NCBI RefSeq assembly: GCF_030406775.1
Contig: NZ_CP129119.1
Coordinates: forward strand, 406,001-470,000
Direction: 5' to 3'
DNA from: Sporosarcina trichiuri
Lineage (GTDB): Bacteria > Bacillota > Bacilli > Bacillales_A > Planococcaceae
Length of the DNA stretch: 64,000 bases
The position numbers were made by a program, and so were the translations under genes. The notes below the pieces were generated by a model that saw only the letters and a list, made by a program, of their open reading frames with translations, was not told where the DNA came from and did no database searches. Of the stretch, positions 34,488-43,028 are shown one piece after another (position 1 is the first letter of the stretch; each line of letters starts with the position of its first letter).

Positions 34488-35396
34488 ATGCCGATTACAA
34501 TCCCCGAAGCACTGCCTGCAGGTGAGTTGCTGAAAGAAGAAAAGATCTTTGTCATGGAAGAGGGGCGTGCAACCACGCAGGACATCCGGCCGCTCCGGAT
34601 ACTCATCGTCAACCTGATGCCCCAGAAGGAGAAGACCGAGCTGCAGCTGCTGCGGCTTCTCGGAAATACACCTCTCCAGGTCAGCATCACATTTCTGAGG
34701 ACGGAGTCATATATTTCGAAAAACGTGAGTGAAACGCATCTGGCCTCATTCTACAAGACGTTCCGCGAGGTGGAGAAGGAGCGTTTCGACGGCATGATCG
34801 TGACCGGCGCACCCGTCGAGCAGATGGAATTCGAAGAAGTGGACTACTGGTCTGAGATCCAGCAGATCCTTGACTGGGCAGAGACTCATGTGACATCGTC
34901 CATGCATATTTGCTGGGGTGCGCAGGCTGCACTGTACCATTATTACGGAATCGAAAAACAGCCGCTCAGCGCAAAGTGCTTCGGCATCTTCAGCCATACG
35001 CTGACAGATCCGACAGTGAGCCTTGCGAGAGGGTTCAATGACCAATTCCCCGCTCCGCATTCACGGCATACAGGAATTTCGGAGCAGGCACTGGCTGCTC
35101 ATCGCGATTTGTCCGTACTGGCTGGATCTGAGGAAGCCGGTCCGTTCATCATCCTGTCGAACGACGGGAAGAATATCATGATCACAGGGCATCTGGAATA
35201 TGATGCCTGCACGCTGAAGGAAGAGTATGACCGGGACATCGCCAAAGGGCTGGATATCGACATGCCGCTCCATTATTTCCCCAATGATGACCCGGACCAG
35301 ACGCCGCTGAATACATGGCGCTCCCATACCCATCTCCTGTTCTCCAACTGGCTGAATTATTATGTCTATCAGCAGACGCCATATGACTGGTGCTGA
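34488..35396 (+). CDS. metA: Homoserine O-acyltransferase MetA, probably acetyl-specific
   Basis: 302 residues. First committed step of methionine synthesis. The catalytic Cys is residue 142 (HICWGAQAA) and the His motif ITGHLEYDA is near 235. Residue 111 is Glu (GAPVEQMEF), the residue reported to favour acetyl-CoA over succinyl-CoA in Bacillus-type enzymes, so O-acetylhomoserine is the expected product. ATG 34488 follows GGAGTGG; the TTG at 34473 is rejected. Controlled by the S-box directly upstream. Confidence 0.94.
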   Translation: MPITIPEALPAGELLKEEKIFVMEEGRATTQDIRPLRILIVNLMPQKEKTELQLLRLLGNTPLQVSITFLRTESYISKNVSETHLASFYKTFREVEKERFDGMIVTGAPVEQMEFEEVDYWSEIQQILDWAETHVTSSMHICWGAQAALYHYYGIEKQPLSAKCFGIFSHTLTDPTVSLARGFNDQFPAPHSRHTGISEQALAAHRDLSVLAGSEEAGPFIILSNDGKNIMITGHLEYDACTLKEEYDRDIAKGLDIDMPLHYFPNDDPDQTPLNTWRSHTHLLFSNWLNYYVYQQTPYDWC

Positions 35397-35402
35397 TGGA
35401 TG

Positions 35403-35428
35403 GGCTGCATGGTTTGAACGATGCAGCC
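35403..35428. repeat. Inverted repeat with the tetR -35 in its loop
   Basis: GGCTGCAT and ATGCAGCC flank a 10-base loop that contains TTGAAC, the -35 of the TetR gene. No T-run follows. The hairpin forms at the metA 3' end. Confidence 0.6.
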
Positions 35429-35442
35429 GCCTGTGCTATAAT
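35414..35442 (+). promoter_or_regulatory. Promoter of the TetR gene
   Basis: TTGAAC (35414-35419), exactly 17 bases, TATAAT (35437-35442). The operator at 35444-35460 begins two bases after the -10. Confidence 0.75.
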
Positions 35443-35443
35443 G

Positions 35444-35460
35444 AATGACAGTCAGTCAGT
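35444..35460. promoter_or_regulatory. TetR operator 1 (autoregulation)
   Basis: AATGACAGTCAGTCAGT: AATGAC and an imperfect GTCATT half-site separated by AGTCA. The same sequence with a perfect right half recurs at 36117-36133 before the SMR genes. Confidence 0.75.
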
Positions 35461-35476
35461 TCGAGGAGGGGTGCAA

Positions 35477-36064
35477 GTGAACAAACAGGAGACCATTCTC
35501 CAGTCGGCCATCCGGATGTTCACGGAAAAGGGCGTCGACAAGACGACCATTTCCGATATCGTCAAAGATGCCGGAGTCGCACAGGGAACGTTCTATCTGT
35601 ACTATCCATCCAAATTGTCTTTGATGCCGGCAATCGCTGAAGTGATGGTGAAGGCTACATTGGATGAAGTCATCACAGCTGTCGATCCAGCAGTCTCTCT
35701 CCGTACCCAGCTCGCCCAATTCGTGGATGCGATCTTCCGGGTCAGCCGTGATCATCATGAAATCCAGGCGATGATCTATGCGGGTCTCGCTTCATCCGAG
35801 CATCTGCGGGAATGGGAAAGCGTCTATGCGCCTGTCTACGAATGGGTCAGCCGTCTCATCGAAACGGGCCGGGAGCATGGGGATTTCCGGACCGACAGCA
35901 GCCCCGACCAGCTTGCGAAGCTGATCATCGCATTGACGGAATCAGCAGCCGAACAGATCTATCTGTATGACGTGGAGACGGATCAGGAAAACCGTGCTGC
36001 AATCCAGAAAGAGGAAACGGTCAAGTTCCTGGCATACGCTCTCGGGCTGCCGGCGGACGATTGA
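35477..36064 (+). CDS. TetR-family repressor of the adjacent SMR efflux pair
   Basis: 195 residues. N-terminal HTH KTTISDIVKDAGVAQGTFYLYYPSK is canonical TetR; the C-terminal helical domain for ligand and dimer contacts is unassigned. GTG 35477 follows GAGGAGGGG; the longer open frame from 35390 overlaps metA and is rejected. Identical 15-base operator cores precede both this gene and the efflux pair, indicating autorepression and repression of the pump until a cationic compound binds (inference). Confidence 0.88.
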   Translation: MNKQETILQSAIRMFTEKGVDKTTISDIVKDAGVAQGTFYLYYPSKLSLMPAIAEVMVKATLDEVITAVDPAVSLRTQLAQFVDAIFRVSRDHHEIQAMIYAGLASSEHLREWESVYAPVYEWVSRLIETGREHGDFRTDSSPDQLAKLIIALTESAAEQIYLYDVETDQENRAAIQKEETVKFLAYALGLPADD

Positions 36065-36070
36065 AACAAG

Positions 36071-36098
36071 CGGCGCTCCATTCATCAGCGGAGCGCCG
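36071..36098. repeat. Inverted repeat before the SMR operon
   Basis: CGGCGCTCC and GGAGCGCCG form a 9-pair stem with a 10-base loop at the tetR 3' end. As at 35403-35428, the loop holds the likely -35 (TTCATC) of the next promoter. Confidence 0.65.
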
Positions 36099-36104
36099 GA
36101 CATT

Positions 36105-36133
36105 TATATTGAAGTGAATGACAGTCAGTCATT
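36105..36133 (+). promoter_or_regulatory. SMR operon -10 and TetR operator 2
   Basis: TATATT (36105-36110) is followed by AATGACAGTCAGTCATT (36117-36133), a perfect AATGAC/GTCATT inverted repeat with a 5-base spacer. Confidence 0.75.
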
Positions 36134-36154
36134 ATGGGTGAGGAGCAGAAAATT

Positions 36155-36502
36155 ATGCAAAAAGCTTGGTTCTATGTAGCAGCAACAAGTTTCTTTGAAC
36201 TTGTCTGGATCTTCGGTTTCAACACAGCATCGGAATGGTGGCACTGGATTCCGATCGTCGCTTTCATTCTCGTGGATTTCCATTTCCTGACGAAAGCATG
36301 CGCCGCCCTGCCGACAGGGACCGTCTATGCAATCTTCGCGGCCATCGGCACAATCGGTACGGCTCTCATGGATGTCCTGTTTTTCGGCCAGACTCTGAGC
36401 GGCGGCAAGCTGTTCTTCATCGCTGTCCTCGTTGCCGGAGTGATCGGCCTGAAGCTGGCGGACGGGCGGGACGAGAAAACACAGACAGAAGGGGGGAACT
36501 GA
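36155..36502 (+). CDS. SMR multidrug efflux subunit 1 (YkkC/YvdR-type)
   Basis: 115 residues, four helices. The essential membrane Glu lies in SFFELVWIFGFN (helix 1), and the helix-packing GTVYAIFAAIGTIGTALMD block is conserved. ATG 36155 is set by GGGTGAGGAG at 9 bases; ATG 36134 overlaps the operator. Pairs with the next gene one base downstream; such pairs form heterodimeric proton-coupled drug or guanidinium exporters. Under TetR operator 2. Confidence 0.88.
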   Translation: MQKAWFYVAATSFFELVWIFGFNTASEWWHWIPIVAFILVDFHFLTKACAALPTGTVYAIFAAIGTIGTALMDVLFFGQTLSGGKLFFIAVLVAGVIGLKLADGRDEKTQTEGGN

Positions 36503-36503
36503 T

Positions 36504-36818
36504 ATGGGCTGGTTATATGTATTTCTGGCGGCCGGTTTTGAATTCGCCGGCGTTGCAGGACTGAACAAATACAGCAAACGGAAAACATTGCTGTCCGGTG
36601 CCGTCTACCTTGGGGGCTTCGGACTGTCGTTCCTGTTCCTGTATACATCATTCAAATACTTGCAGGTGAGTACTGCGTATGCCGTATGGATCGGTATCGG
36701 GACGGCAGGGGCCGTCCTGCTGAATATGTTCTTCTTCGGGGAATCGAAAAGCCTGTCACGTGTCGCTAGCCTGGCTCTGATCATTATCGGTGTCGTCGGT
36801 CTGAAAGCATTGTCGTAA
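36504..36818 (+). CDS. SMR multidrug efflux subunit 2 (YkkD/YvdS-type)
   Basis: 104 residues, four helices, with the membrane Glu in AAGFEFAGVAGLNKYS and the block STAYAVWIGIGTAGAVLLNMFFFGE. It starts two bases after the stop of subunit 1 and has its own GGGGGG ribosome site inside that gene. The charge pattern differs from subunit 1, as expected for opposite membrane orientations in a heterodimer. Confidence 0.88.
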   Translation: MGWLYVFLAAGFEFAGVAGLNKYSKRKTLLSGAVYLGGFGLSFLFLYTSFKYLQVSTAYAVWIGIGTAGAVLLNMFFFGESKSLSRVASLALIIIGVVGLKALS

Positions 36819-36876
36819 ACCGCGTTTGATATTTCGGCAGGAATTCCGCATAATGAAGCCATAAGGAGACATGATC

Positions 36877-37773
36877 ATGCGAAACCAACCAACGAAACAC
36901 ACACCGAAAGCCTACACATACACCGTTCGGAAAGAGGAGGCACTGCTGCCGTTCCTGCTCGCAACCATCAAGAAAAGCCGGAATGCTGTCAAAGGGACGC
37001 TGTCGCGCGGCCAGGTGGCTGTCAACGGGGAAGTCATCACGCGGCATGATCATATGCTGCAGCCCGGAGATTCCGTTGAGATCCTGACGAACGAAGCCGC
37101 GAAGCAGGACAGTGAAATGACAGGTATTTCGATCATGTACGAAGACGATGCGATCATCGTCATCGACAAGGAAGCAGGCATCCTGTCGATGGCGGCAAAG
37201 GATAAGAAAGAACTGACCGCATTCAGCGAGCTTTCGGCATATGTCCGGAAGAAGGACCGGAGCAGCCGTGTATTCATCGTCCACAGGCTCGATCGGGAAA
37301 CGTCAGGTGTGATGCTGTTCGCAAAGTCGGAAACCGTGAAGAAGCAGCTGCAGGACAATTGGGACGAATCCGTCAAAGAGCGGGGCTATGTTGCGCTTGT
37401 AGAAGGGAAAGTCCGCCGGGAGTCCGGGGAGATCATCTCCTGGCTGAAGGAGACACGGACATTCAAAGTGTACTCCAATCCGACCGACAATGGAGGACAG
37501 AAAGCGGTCACCCGATTCATCCGCCTGCAGAGTAACGCCCAGTACAGTCTGCTTGAGTTGAGGCTGGCGACAGGACGGAAAAATCAGATCCGTGTCCATA
37601 TGGAAGAGATCGGACATCCGGTCGCGGGTGACAAGAAATACGGCGCATCGACGAATCCGCTGAAACGGCTCGGTCTGCATGCGGCAAAGCTGTCGATCAT
37701 CCATCCGGTCACAGGAGAACTCCATACGTTCATCTCCGATCCGCCTTCTTCATTTTACAAACGATCAAAATAA
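36877..37773 (+). CDS. RluA-family pseudouridine synthase
   Basis: 298 residues. An N-terminal S4-like RNA-binding region (about 15-80; SRGQVAVNGEVITRHDHMLQPGD) precedes a catalytic domain with Asp in HRLDRETSG (about 134). The C-terminal RKNQIRVHMEEIGHPVAGDKKYG block is typical of RluA/RluD/YlyB/YjbO relatives. It modifies uridines in rRNA or tRNA; the exact position is unknown. ATG 36877 suits AAGGAG at 8 bases better than ATG 36871. Confidence 0.9.
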   Translation: MRNQPTKHTPKAYTYTVRKEEALLPFLLATIKKSRNAVKGTLSRGQVAVNGEVITRHDHMLQPGDSVEILTNEAAKQDSEMTGISIMYEDDAIIVIDKEAGILSMAAKDKKELTAFSELSAYVRKKDRSSRVFIVHRLDRETSGVMLFAKSETVKKQLQDNWDESVKERGYVALVEGKVRRESGEIISWLKETRTFKVYSNPTDNGGQKAVTRFIRLQSNAQYSLLELRLATGRKNQIRVHMEEIGHPVAGDKKYGASTNPLKRLGLHAAKLSIIHPVTGELHTFISDPPSSFYKRSK

Positions 37774-37806
37774 CCGCAGACGCCTTGACGGCATCCGCGG
37801 TTTTTC
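37772..37806. terminator. Terminator after the pseudouridine synthase
   Basis: AACCGCAGACGCC pairs with GGCATCCGCGGTT (two mismatches) and is followed by TTTTTC. Confidence 0.75.
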
Positions 37807-38439
37807 TTATTGCATCGGCGGCATGCCCGGCTGGCCCTGGGCCGGTGCATACGCATTTAACAGTTCGGTCATGTCCTGTCTGTCGAGCTGCGGCACTTGG
37901 TAATAGTGGTGTTTGTTCTGGTAAATCGATAACTCGTATGCCATTTCGATACAGTTCGGAACGGAGTCTGCAATGACGCGGCGCAAGACCGGGTTGCACA
38001 CTTCGCAAGCAGCCATCGCTTTTGAAGAAGCACCGGCTTTCGCGGAGCTGAGCAGGAAACCGGAAATAATCTCATCCGAGATTTCGTTAGCGCTGGTCAT
38101 CGGTTTTTTCGGCTGTCCGGGTTTCATACCGTAGATGAAGTCATTGTCCGTCTGCATTTTGTACGATTGCGTCGGATGGGATGGGTCCTTGCCGGTCTTG
38201 AAGCTTTCGACCGTAATGTTGTACTCATCCAGCATGAAGCGGTACTGCCTGTCCAGAATATCGAGCAGTTCCGGATCTTTGACGTGCGGACGCAGCAGGA
38301 TCGATTGGTTCAGAGCTCCGATTGCTGCAGACAGGATTTCATGGACGTCGAACATTTCGTGTCCACCATGGTTCATGTTTTGCGGTACAGCGCCTGTCTG
38401 CATGTTCTGATGTGTCGGGCCATTCGGGTTTGTTGTCAA
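37807..38439 (-). CDS. Spore coat protein, CotF/YhcQ-like
   Basis: 210 residues. A flexible Asn/Gln/His-rich N-terminus (about 1-30) precedes a four-helix CotF-type domain (HEILSAAIGALNQSILLRPHVKDPELL). A second helical part carries CEVCNPVLRRVIADSVPNCIEMAYELSIYQNKHHYYQVPQL, a pattern typical of YhcQ/CotF coat proteins. A Gly/Pro/Met tail follows. TTG 38439 is the start after AAGGAGG. Expected in sporulating cells under a late sigma factor; no promoter could be assigned. Confidence 0.82.
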   Translation of the reverse strand: MTTNPNGPTHQNMQTGAVPQNMNHGGHEMFDVHEILSAAIGALNQSILLRPHVKDPELLDILDRQYRFMLDEYNITVESFKTGKDPSHPTQSYKMQTDNDFIYGMKPGQPKKPMTSANEISDEIISGFLLSSAKAGASSKAMAACEVCNPVLRRVIADSVPNCIEMAYELSIYQNKHHYYQVPQLDRQDMTELLNAYAPAQGQPGMPPMQ

Positions 38440-38597
38440 ATCAGTTCCTCCTTAGAAATGTGTGATCGCCGAGCAATTGTAGTATGCGCGCGGTGTCCTG
38501 TTCTATCCGGTCCATTCCAGCACATAGGGGCATAGCAGGCGGCATATCATCATACACTGATGGAACAATCCGTAAAAAGGGAAAGGTGTGGACAGAC

Positions 38598-39881
38598 GTG
38601 CAGATTCACGCAGTCAGCCAGGGGGAAAGCCTCTATTCAATCGGGAAACGATATGGTGTCAGCTGGGAAGAAATAGCGGAAGTTAATGAAATCGGCAATT
38701 CGGAGGCACTTGCCATCGGGCAGGCGCTCGTCATCCCTTCTGATGGGAATATGTATACGGTGCAGCCCGGGGATTCCCTCTATTCGATCGCACAGCGGAA
38801 CGGCATGACGATCACGCAATTGGCGAACCGGAATAACATTTCCATCTCTGCACCGCTTTCAGTCGGACAGCGTCTCTACATCCCGTCGGCACCGAAGCGG
38901 AATGTCGAAACGCTGCTGTATGTGGAACCGCGTACACCCGTCAGTGAAGCGATGATAACCGAGACGGCCCGCCGCGTCGGCGATCTGACATATTTGGCGA
39001 TGTTCAGTTACCAAGTGAAGAGGGACGGCACTCTGGACGCCCCGTCCACCGCGAATCTGACACAGCTGGCAGCTGATGCGGGGGCTCTCAATGCAATGGT
39101 CATCAGCAACTTGGAGAATTTCGCATTCAGTGCTGAACTGGCACGGGACGTCTTCCTCAGCACAGGTGTCCAGGATCTGCTCTTCACAGAAATACTGGAA
39201 ATCGCCGGGCGGGTCGGCTACCGTGATATCCATTTCGATTTTGAATTACTGTTCCCGGAAGACCGGGCATTATACAATGCATTTCTCAGAAGGGCTCGCG
39301 ACCGGTTCCATGCGGCCGGCCTTACCTTGTCAACAGCACTCGCTCCCAAGACAAGTGACGTGCGAACAGGCATCTACGGAGCGCACGATTACAAAGCGCA
39401 CGGGGAGATCGTCGATTTCGTCTCTCTCATGACTTACGAATGGGGCTACACGTACAGCGAACCGCAGGCAGTGAGTCCGCTGCCGCAAGTCGAGCAGGTC
39501 GTAAAATATGCCGTACAGGAAATCCCGCGCAGCAAAATTTTCCTCGGGCAGAACCTGTATGGCTACGACTGGCAGGAACCGTATCCGCCGCAGGGCGGGC
39601 AGCCGGCAAAAGCGGTGAGTCCGAAACAGGCCACAGAGCTGGCGGTTGCGCAGCGTGCCCGTATCGAATACGATTCGACGGCACAGGCGCCCCACTTCAG
39701 TTATTACGACGCTTCGGGCGCACGCCATGAAGTATGGTTTGAAGATGCGCGCAGCATCCAGGCGAAATTCGATCTGCTGAAGAAATACCGTCTCCGCGGG
39801 ATGATGTACTGGAAGCTCGGTCTTGCGTTCCCGCAGAACTGGGCGCTGCTGGAAAGCAATTTCAATATCGTGAAGAAATAA
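38598..39881 (+). CDS. sleL: Spore cortex fragment hydrolase SleL/YaaH (LysM-LysM-GH18)
   Basis: 427 residues, the same length as B. subtilis YaaH. Two LysM repeats (about 1-48 and 50-97) bind peptidoglycan; the GH18 barrel (about 100-427) has the catalytic cluster DIHFDFELLF with the acid Glu. An N-acetylglucosaminidase acting on muramic-lactam cortex fragments during germination. GTG 38598 after AAGGGAAAGG is chosen because LysM 1 starts at once; the open frame to 38484 is not conserved-looking. Lies divergent to a coat-protein gene. Confidence 0.92.
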   Translation: MQIHAVSQGESLYSIGKRYGVSWEEIAEVNEIGNSEALAIGQALVIPSDGNMYTVQPGDSLYSIAQRNGMTITQLANRNNISISAPLSVGQRLYIPSAPKRNVETLLYVEPRTPVSEAMITETARRVGDLTYLAMFSYQVKRDGTLDAPSTANLTQLAADAGALNAMVISNLENFAFSAELARDVFLSTGVQDLLFTEILEIAGRVGYRDIHFDFELLFPEDRALYNAFLRRARDRFHAAGLTLSTALAPKTSDVRTGIYGAHDYKAHGEIVDFVSLMTYEWGYTYSEPQAVSPLPQVEQVVKYAVQEIPRSKIFLGQNLYGYDWQEPYPPQGGQPAKAVSPKQATELAVAQRARIEYDSTAQAPHFSYYDASGARHEVWFEDARSIQAKFDLLKKYRLRGMMYWKLGLAFPQNWALLESNFNIVKK

Positions 39882-40012
39882 CAGTATACATTCCCCTTGC
39901 CTGAACGACCGCGGTCGACGGTTTTTTGAAGAAAAATTTCAAAATAGTATAATAATGCAGTATACTAGTCATACACAGAAGGAAAAGCAGCGGATCCAAG
40001 AGGGGGATGTGT

Positions 40013-41395
40013 ATGACAAAGTTGAATGTAAGCCATGTTGATGTCCAGCAGCGATCGAACGATTATGTCCACCAAGTTTACGACAGCGTGAAGCGGCGCA
40101 ATCCGAACGAAACGGAGTTCCTCCAGGCGGCCCGTGAGATTTTCGACTCGCTCCGACCGGTGTTTGCCCAGCATCCGGAGTATATCGCCAGCGGAATACT
40201 GGAACGCCTGACAGAACCGGAGCGGATTGTCACGTTCCGTGTCGCCTGGGAGGATGATACCGGTAAAGTCCAGGTCAACCGGGGATTCCGGGTGCAATTC
40301 AGCAGTGAGCTCGGTCCGTACAAAGGCGGTCTGCGGTTCCATCCGTCCGTGAACAGCAGCATCATGAAATTCCTGGCATTCGAGCAGATTTTCAAGAATG
40401 CGCTCACAGGCCAGCCGATCGGTGCTGGGAAAGGCGGGGCTGATTTCGATCCCAAGGGTAAATCCGACCGGGAGATCATGCGCTTCTGTCAAAGTTTCAT
40501 GACGGAACTCAGCCGTCATATCGGACCGGATATCGATGTGCCTGCTGGCGATATCGGTGTCGGCAAACGGGAGATCGGCTACTTGTTCGGGCAGTATAAA
40601 CGACTGAAAGGCGGCTATGAAGCGGGTGTGCTGACCGGCAAGGACCCCGGTCACGGCGGCAGTCTCGGCCGGAAGGAGGCGACCGGATACGGCACGGTCT
40701 ATTTTACGGAGGAGATGCTGAAAGAGTACGGCCTGTCTTTCAAAGGGAAGACAGTCATCGTATCGGGTTCTGGAAATGTCTCCATCTATGCGATGGAAAA
40801 AGCGCAGCAGCTCGGCGCGACCGTCATTGCATGCAGTGATTCATCAGGATATATCAAGGACCCGGCTGGTATCGATCTGGCATGTGTCAAACAGCTGAAG
40901 GAAGTGGAGAACAAACGGATACAGGAATACATCAAGACCCATCCGGATGCTGAGTATTTCGATGACTGCAGCGGTATCTGGTCCGTACCGTGCGACATTG
41001 CACTCCCATGCGCCACCCAGAACGAACTGACGGAAGAGGATGCCGTCATGCTGATCCGTCAGGGCGTGAAAGCGGTCGGCGAAGGGGCCAACATGCCGTG
41101 TACGACAGAAGCGATCACCCGGTTCCAGGATCATGGTGTGCTGTTCGCACCTGCAAAAGCTGCCAATGCCGGCGGAGTGGCGGTTTCTGCCATGGAGATG
41201 TCCCAGAACAGCATGCGGCTTCGCTGGACGGCCGAGGAAGTGGATGAACGGCTGCATGTCGTCATGCGCTCCATCTATGACAGCTGCACAGATGCCGCAA
41301 GCCGATTCGGGAAGCCGGGGAATCTCGTCATGGGTGCCAATATCGCCGGGTTTCTCCGAGTGGCGGACGCAATGGCGGCACACGGACTCAGCTGA
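40013..41395 (+). CDS. gdhA: NADP-specific glutamate dehydrogenase
   Basis: About 460 residues. Assimilates ammonia onto 2-oxoglutarate. The N-terminal extension, GGLRFHPSVNSSIMKFLAFEQ, the catalytic KGG(A)DFDPKGKSD block and the SGSGNVSIYAMEKA coenzyme fold identify the hexameric NADP (small, assimilatory) type rather than RocG/GudB. ATG 40013 follows AGGGGG at 6 bases. It directly precedes argG and the his region. Confidence 0.95.
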   Translation: MTKLNVSHVDVQQRSNDYVHQVYDSVKRRNPNETEFLQAAREIFDSLRPVFAQHPEYIASGILERLTEPERIVTFRVAWEDDTGKVQVNRGFRVQFSSELGPYKGGLRFHPSVNSSIMKFLAFEQIFKNALTGQPIGAGKGGADFDPKGKSDREIMRFCQSFMTELSRHIGPDIDVPAGDIGVGKREIGYLFGQYKRLKGGYEAGVLTGKDPGHGGSLGRKEATGYGTVYFTEEMLKEYGLSFKGKTVIVSGSGNVSIYAMEKAQQLGATVIACSDSSGYIKDPAGIDLACVKQLKEVENKRIQEYIKTHPDAEYFDDCSGIWSVPCDIALPCATQNELTEEDAVMLIRQGVKAVGEGANMPCTTEAITRFQDHGVLFAPAKAANAGGVAVSAMEMSQNSMRLRWTAEEVDERLHVVMRSIYDSCTDAASRFGKPGNLVMGANIAGFLRVADAMAAHGLS

Positions 41396-41407
41396 ACAGA
41401 ACCACCG

Positions 41408-41437
41408 AACACATCTGAAAAGGTGTGTTTTCTTTTG
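41408..41437 (+). terminator. Probable terminator of gdhA
   Basis: ACACATCT and AAGGTGTGT pair imperfectly and are followed by TTTCTTTT. Confidence 0.55.
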
Positions 41438-41456
41438 TGGAAAATGAAGTTTTCGA

Positions 41457-41520
41457 TTGCATTTCAGTGAATGCATGTTATTATAAATATACTTTATAAT
41501 GTATAAAGATACAAAAGGCG
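41457..41520 (+). promoter_or_regulatory. argG promoter with probable ArgR sites
   Basis: TTGCAT (41457-41462), 16 bases, TATTAT (41479-41484) is a plausible promoter. TATAAATATACTTTATA (41482-41498) is a palindrome, and TGAATGCAT upstream resembles half ARG boxes. ArgR control is expected by analogy with argH, but the sites are less perfect. Confidence 0.45.
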
Positions 41521-41532
41521 AAAGGGGAATGC

Positions 41533-42744
41533 ATGATGATAAAGCAAAAAGTGGTATTGGCATATTCAGGAGGACTTGATACATCGGTCGCTGTCCAGTG
41601 GCTGACGGAGCAGGGATACGCTGTTGTCGCGTGCTGTCTTGATGTCGGCGAAGGGAAAGATCTGGAATTCATCCAGCAGAAAGCACTCCAGGTCGGTGCA
41701 GTCGAAAGCTATGTCATCGATGCGAAAAAGGAATTTGCGCAAGAATACGCGCTGCTCGCGCTTCAGGCGCGTACGCTGTATGAAGAGAAGTATCCGCTCA
41801 TCTCAGCGCTGTCCCGTCCGCTGATCGCCAAAAAGCTGGTTGAAGTGGCGCACAAGGAGGGAGCTGTCGCAGTGGCGCATGGCTGCACCGGAAAAGGGAA
41901 CGACCAAGTCCGCTTCGAAGTCGGCATCAAGGCGCTCGACCCAACCCTTGAAGTGATCGCCCCTGTCCGCGAATGGAGCTGGTCGCGTGAAGAGGAGATC
42001 GAGTATGCGAAGGAACACAATATCCCGATACCTATCGTGCTGGACAGTCCGTACTCCATCGATCAGAACCTCTGGGGCCGCAGCAACGAATGCGGCATCC
42101 TCGAGAACCCGTGGGCAGCACCTCCGGAGGATGCATACGGCCTGACGTCTTCCATAGAGGACGCACCGGATCAGCCGGATACGATCGAGATTTCATTCGA
42201 CAAAGGGGTGCCGGTGAGCATCGACGGAACGGCGTACGAGCTGGATGAACTGATCCTCAAGCTGAACGATCTTGCGGGGAAACATGGGATCGGACGCATC
42301 GACCACGTCGAAAACCGACTCGTCGGCATCAAGTCCCGTGAAGTGTATGAATGCCCGGGTGCGATGACACTCATCAAAGCGCATAAGGAGCTGGAGGATA
42401 TCACGCTGGTCAAGGAAACGGCCCATTTCAAACCGCTCGTTTCCCAGAAGCTGAGCGAGCTCATCTACAACGGCCTGTGGTTCTCCCCGCTCCGCACAGC
42501 ACTGGAAGCGTTCATCAAAGAGACGCAGCAGACGGTCAATGGCACTGTGCGCGTCAAGCTCTTCAAAGGGCACGCCATCGTCGAAGGACGCAAATCCGAC
42601 AACTCGCTGTACGACGAAAAACTTGCGACCTACACGAAAGAAGACGCCTTCAACCAGGAGGCGGCCGTCGGGTTCATCCAATTGTGGGGTCTGCCGACAG
42701 AAGTGCACGCCACCGTCAACAAACAGCTCATATCGGTGAAATGA
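41533..42744 (+). CDS. argG: Argininosuccinate synthase
   Basis: 403 residues. An ATP-dependent ligase joining citrulline and aspartate. The PP-loop [11 protein letters not shown] is at residue 10, with [13 protein letters not shown] and [14 protein letters not shown] signatures intact. Start ATG 41533 (or 41536) behind AAAGGGG. It is not followed by argH, which lies at 8418. A terminator follows directly. Confidence 0.96.
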   Translation: MMIKQKVVLAYSGGLDTSVAVQWLTEQGYAVVACCLDVGEGKDLEFIQQKALQVGAVESYVIDAKKEFAQEYALLALQARTLYEEKYPLISALSRPLIAKKLVEVAHKEGAVAVAHGCTGKGNDQVRFEVGIKALDPTLEVIAPVREWSWSREEEIEYAKEHNIPIPIVLDSPYSIDQNLWGRSNECGILENPWAAPPEDAYGLTSSIEDAPDQPDTIEISFDKGVPVSIDGTAYELDELILKLNDLAGKHGIGRIDHVENRLVGIKSREVYECPGAMTLIKAHKELEDITLVKETAHFKPLVSQKLSELIYNGLWFSPLRTALEAFIKETQQTVNGTVRVKLFKGHAIVEGRKSDNSLYDEKLATYTKEDAFNQEAAVGFIQLWGLPTEVHATVNKQLISVK

Positions 42745-42747
42745 ATG

Positions 42748-42781
42748 CCAAACGCCCGGGACATTTCCGGGCGTTTTGTTG
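42748..42781 (+). terminator. Terminator of argG
   Basis: AAACGCCCGG and CCGGGCGTTTTGTT form a 10-pair stem with a 7-base loop. Confidence 0.85.
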
Positions 42782-42824
42782 TGTTCGGAGGAACAGCGGG
42801 GACTGCTTGTGAAAACCGGGGACA

Positions 42825-42977
42825 ATGATCATAAATCCCGGAAAATGATCATAAAACATGAAAAGTGATCATAAACCCGGGAAAGTGATCATAAAAAGAG
42901 AAAAGTGATCATAAACCCGAGAAAGTGATCATAAGCCAAGAAGAGCGATCATAAACCCATCCAACGCGCTCATAACT
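42825..42977. repeat. Phased short-repeat array 2 (RTGATCATAA core)
   Basis: GATCATAA starts at 42827, 42847, 42867, 42887, 42907, 42927 and 42947, and GCTCATAA at 42968: eight units spaced 20, 20, 20, 20, 20, 20 and 21 bases. The half between cores often reads CCCGGGAAA or similar but drifts. The last unit, GCGCTCATAA, is intermediate between this core and the GCGCTCAAG core of array 1. It lies between the convergent argG and hisJ genes, after the argG terminator. Confidence 0.85.
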
Positions 42978-43028
42978 TCACAATCTCCTATCAGCACCCC
43001 GGCCGGCAGGAAGAACCAAGCCATCCAT

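Noticed and set aside
39902..39928. Terminator after sleL
   Set aside because: A CGACCGCGGTCG palindrome precedes six Ts, but the stem does not extend properly to the T-run.
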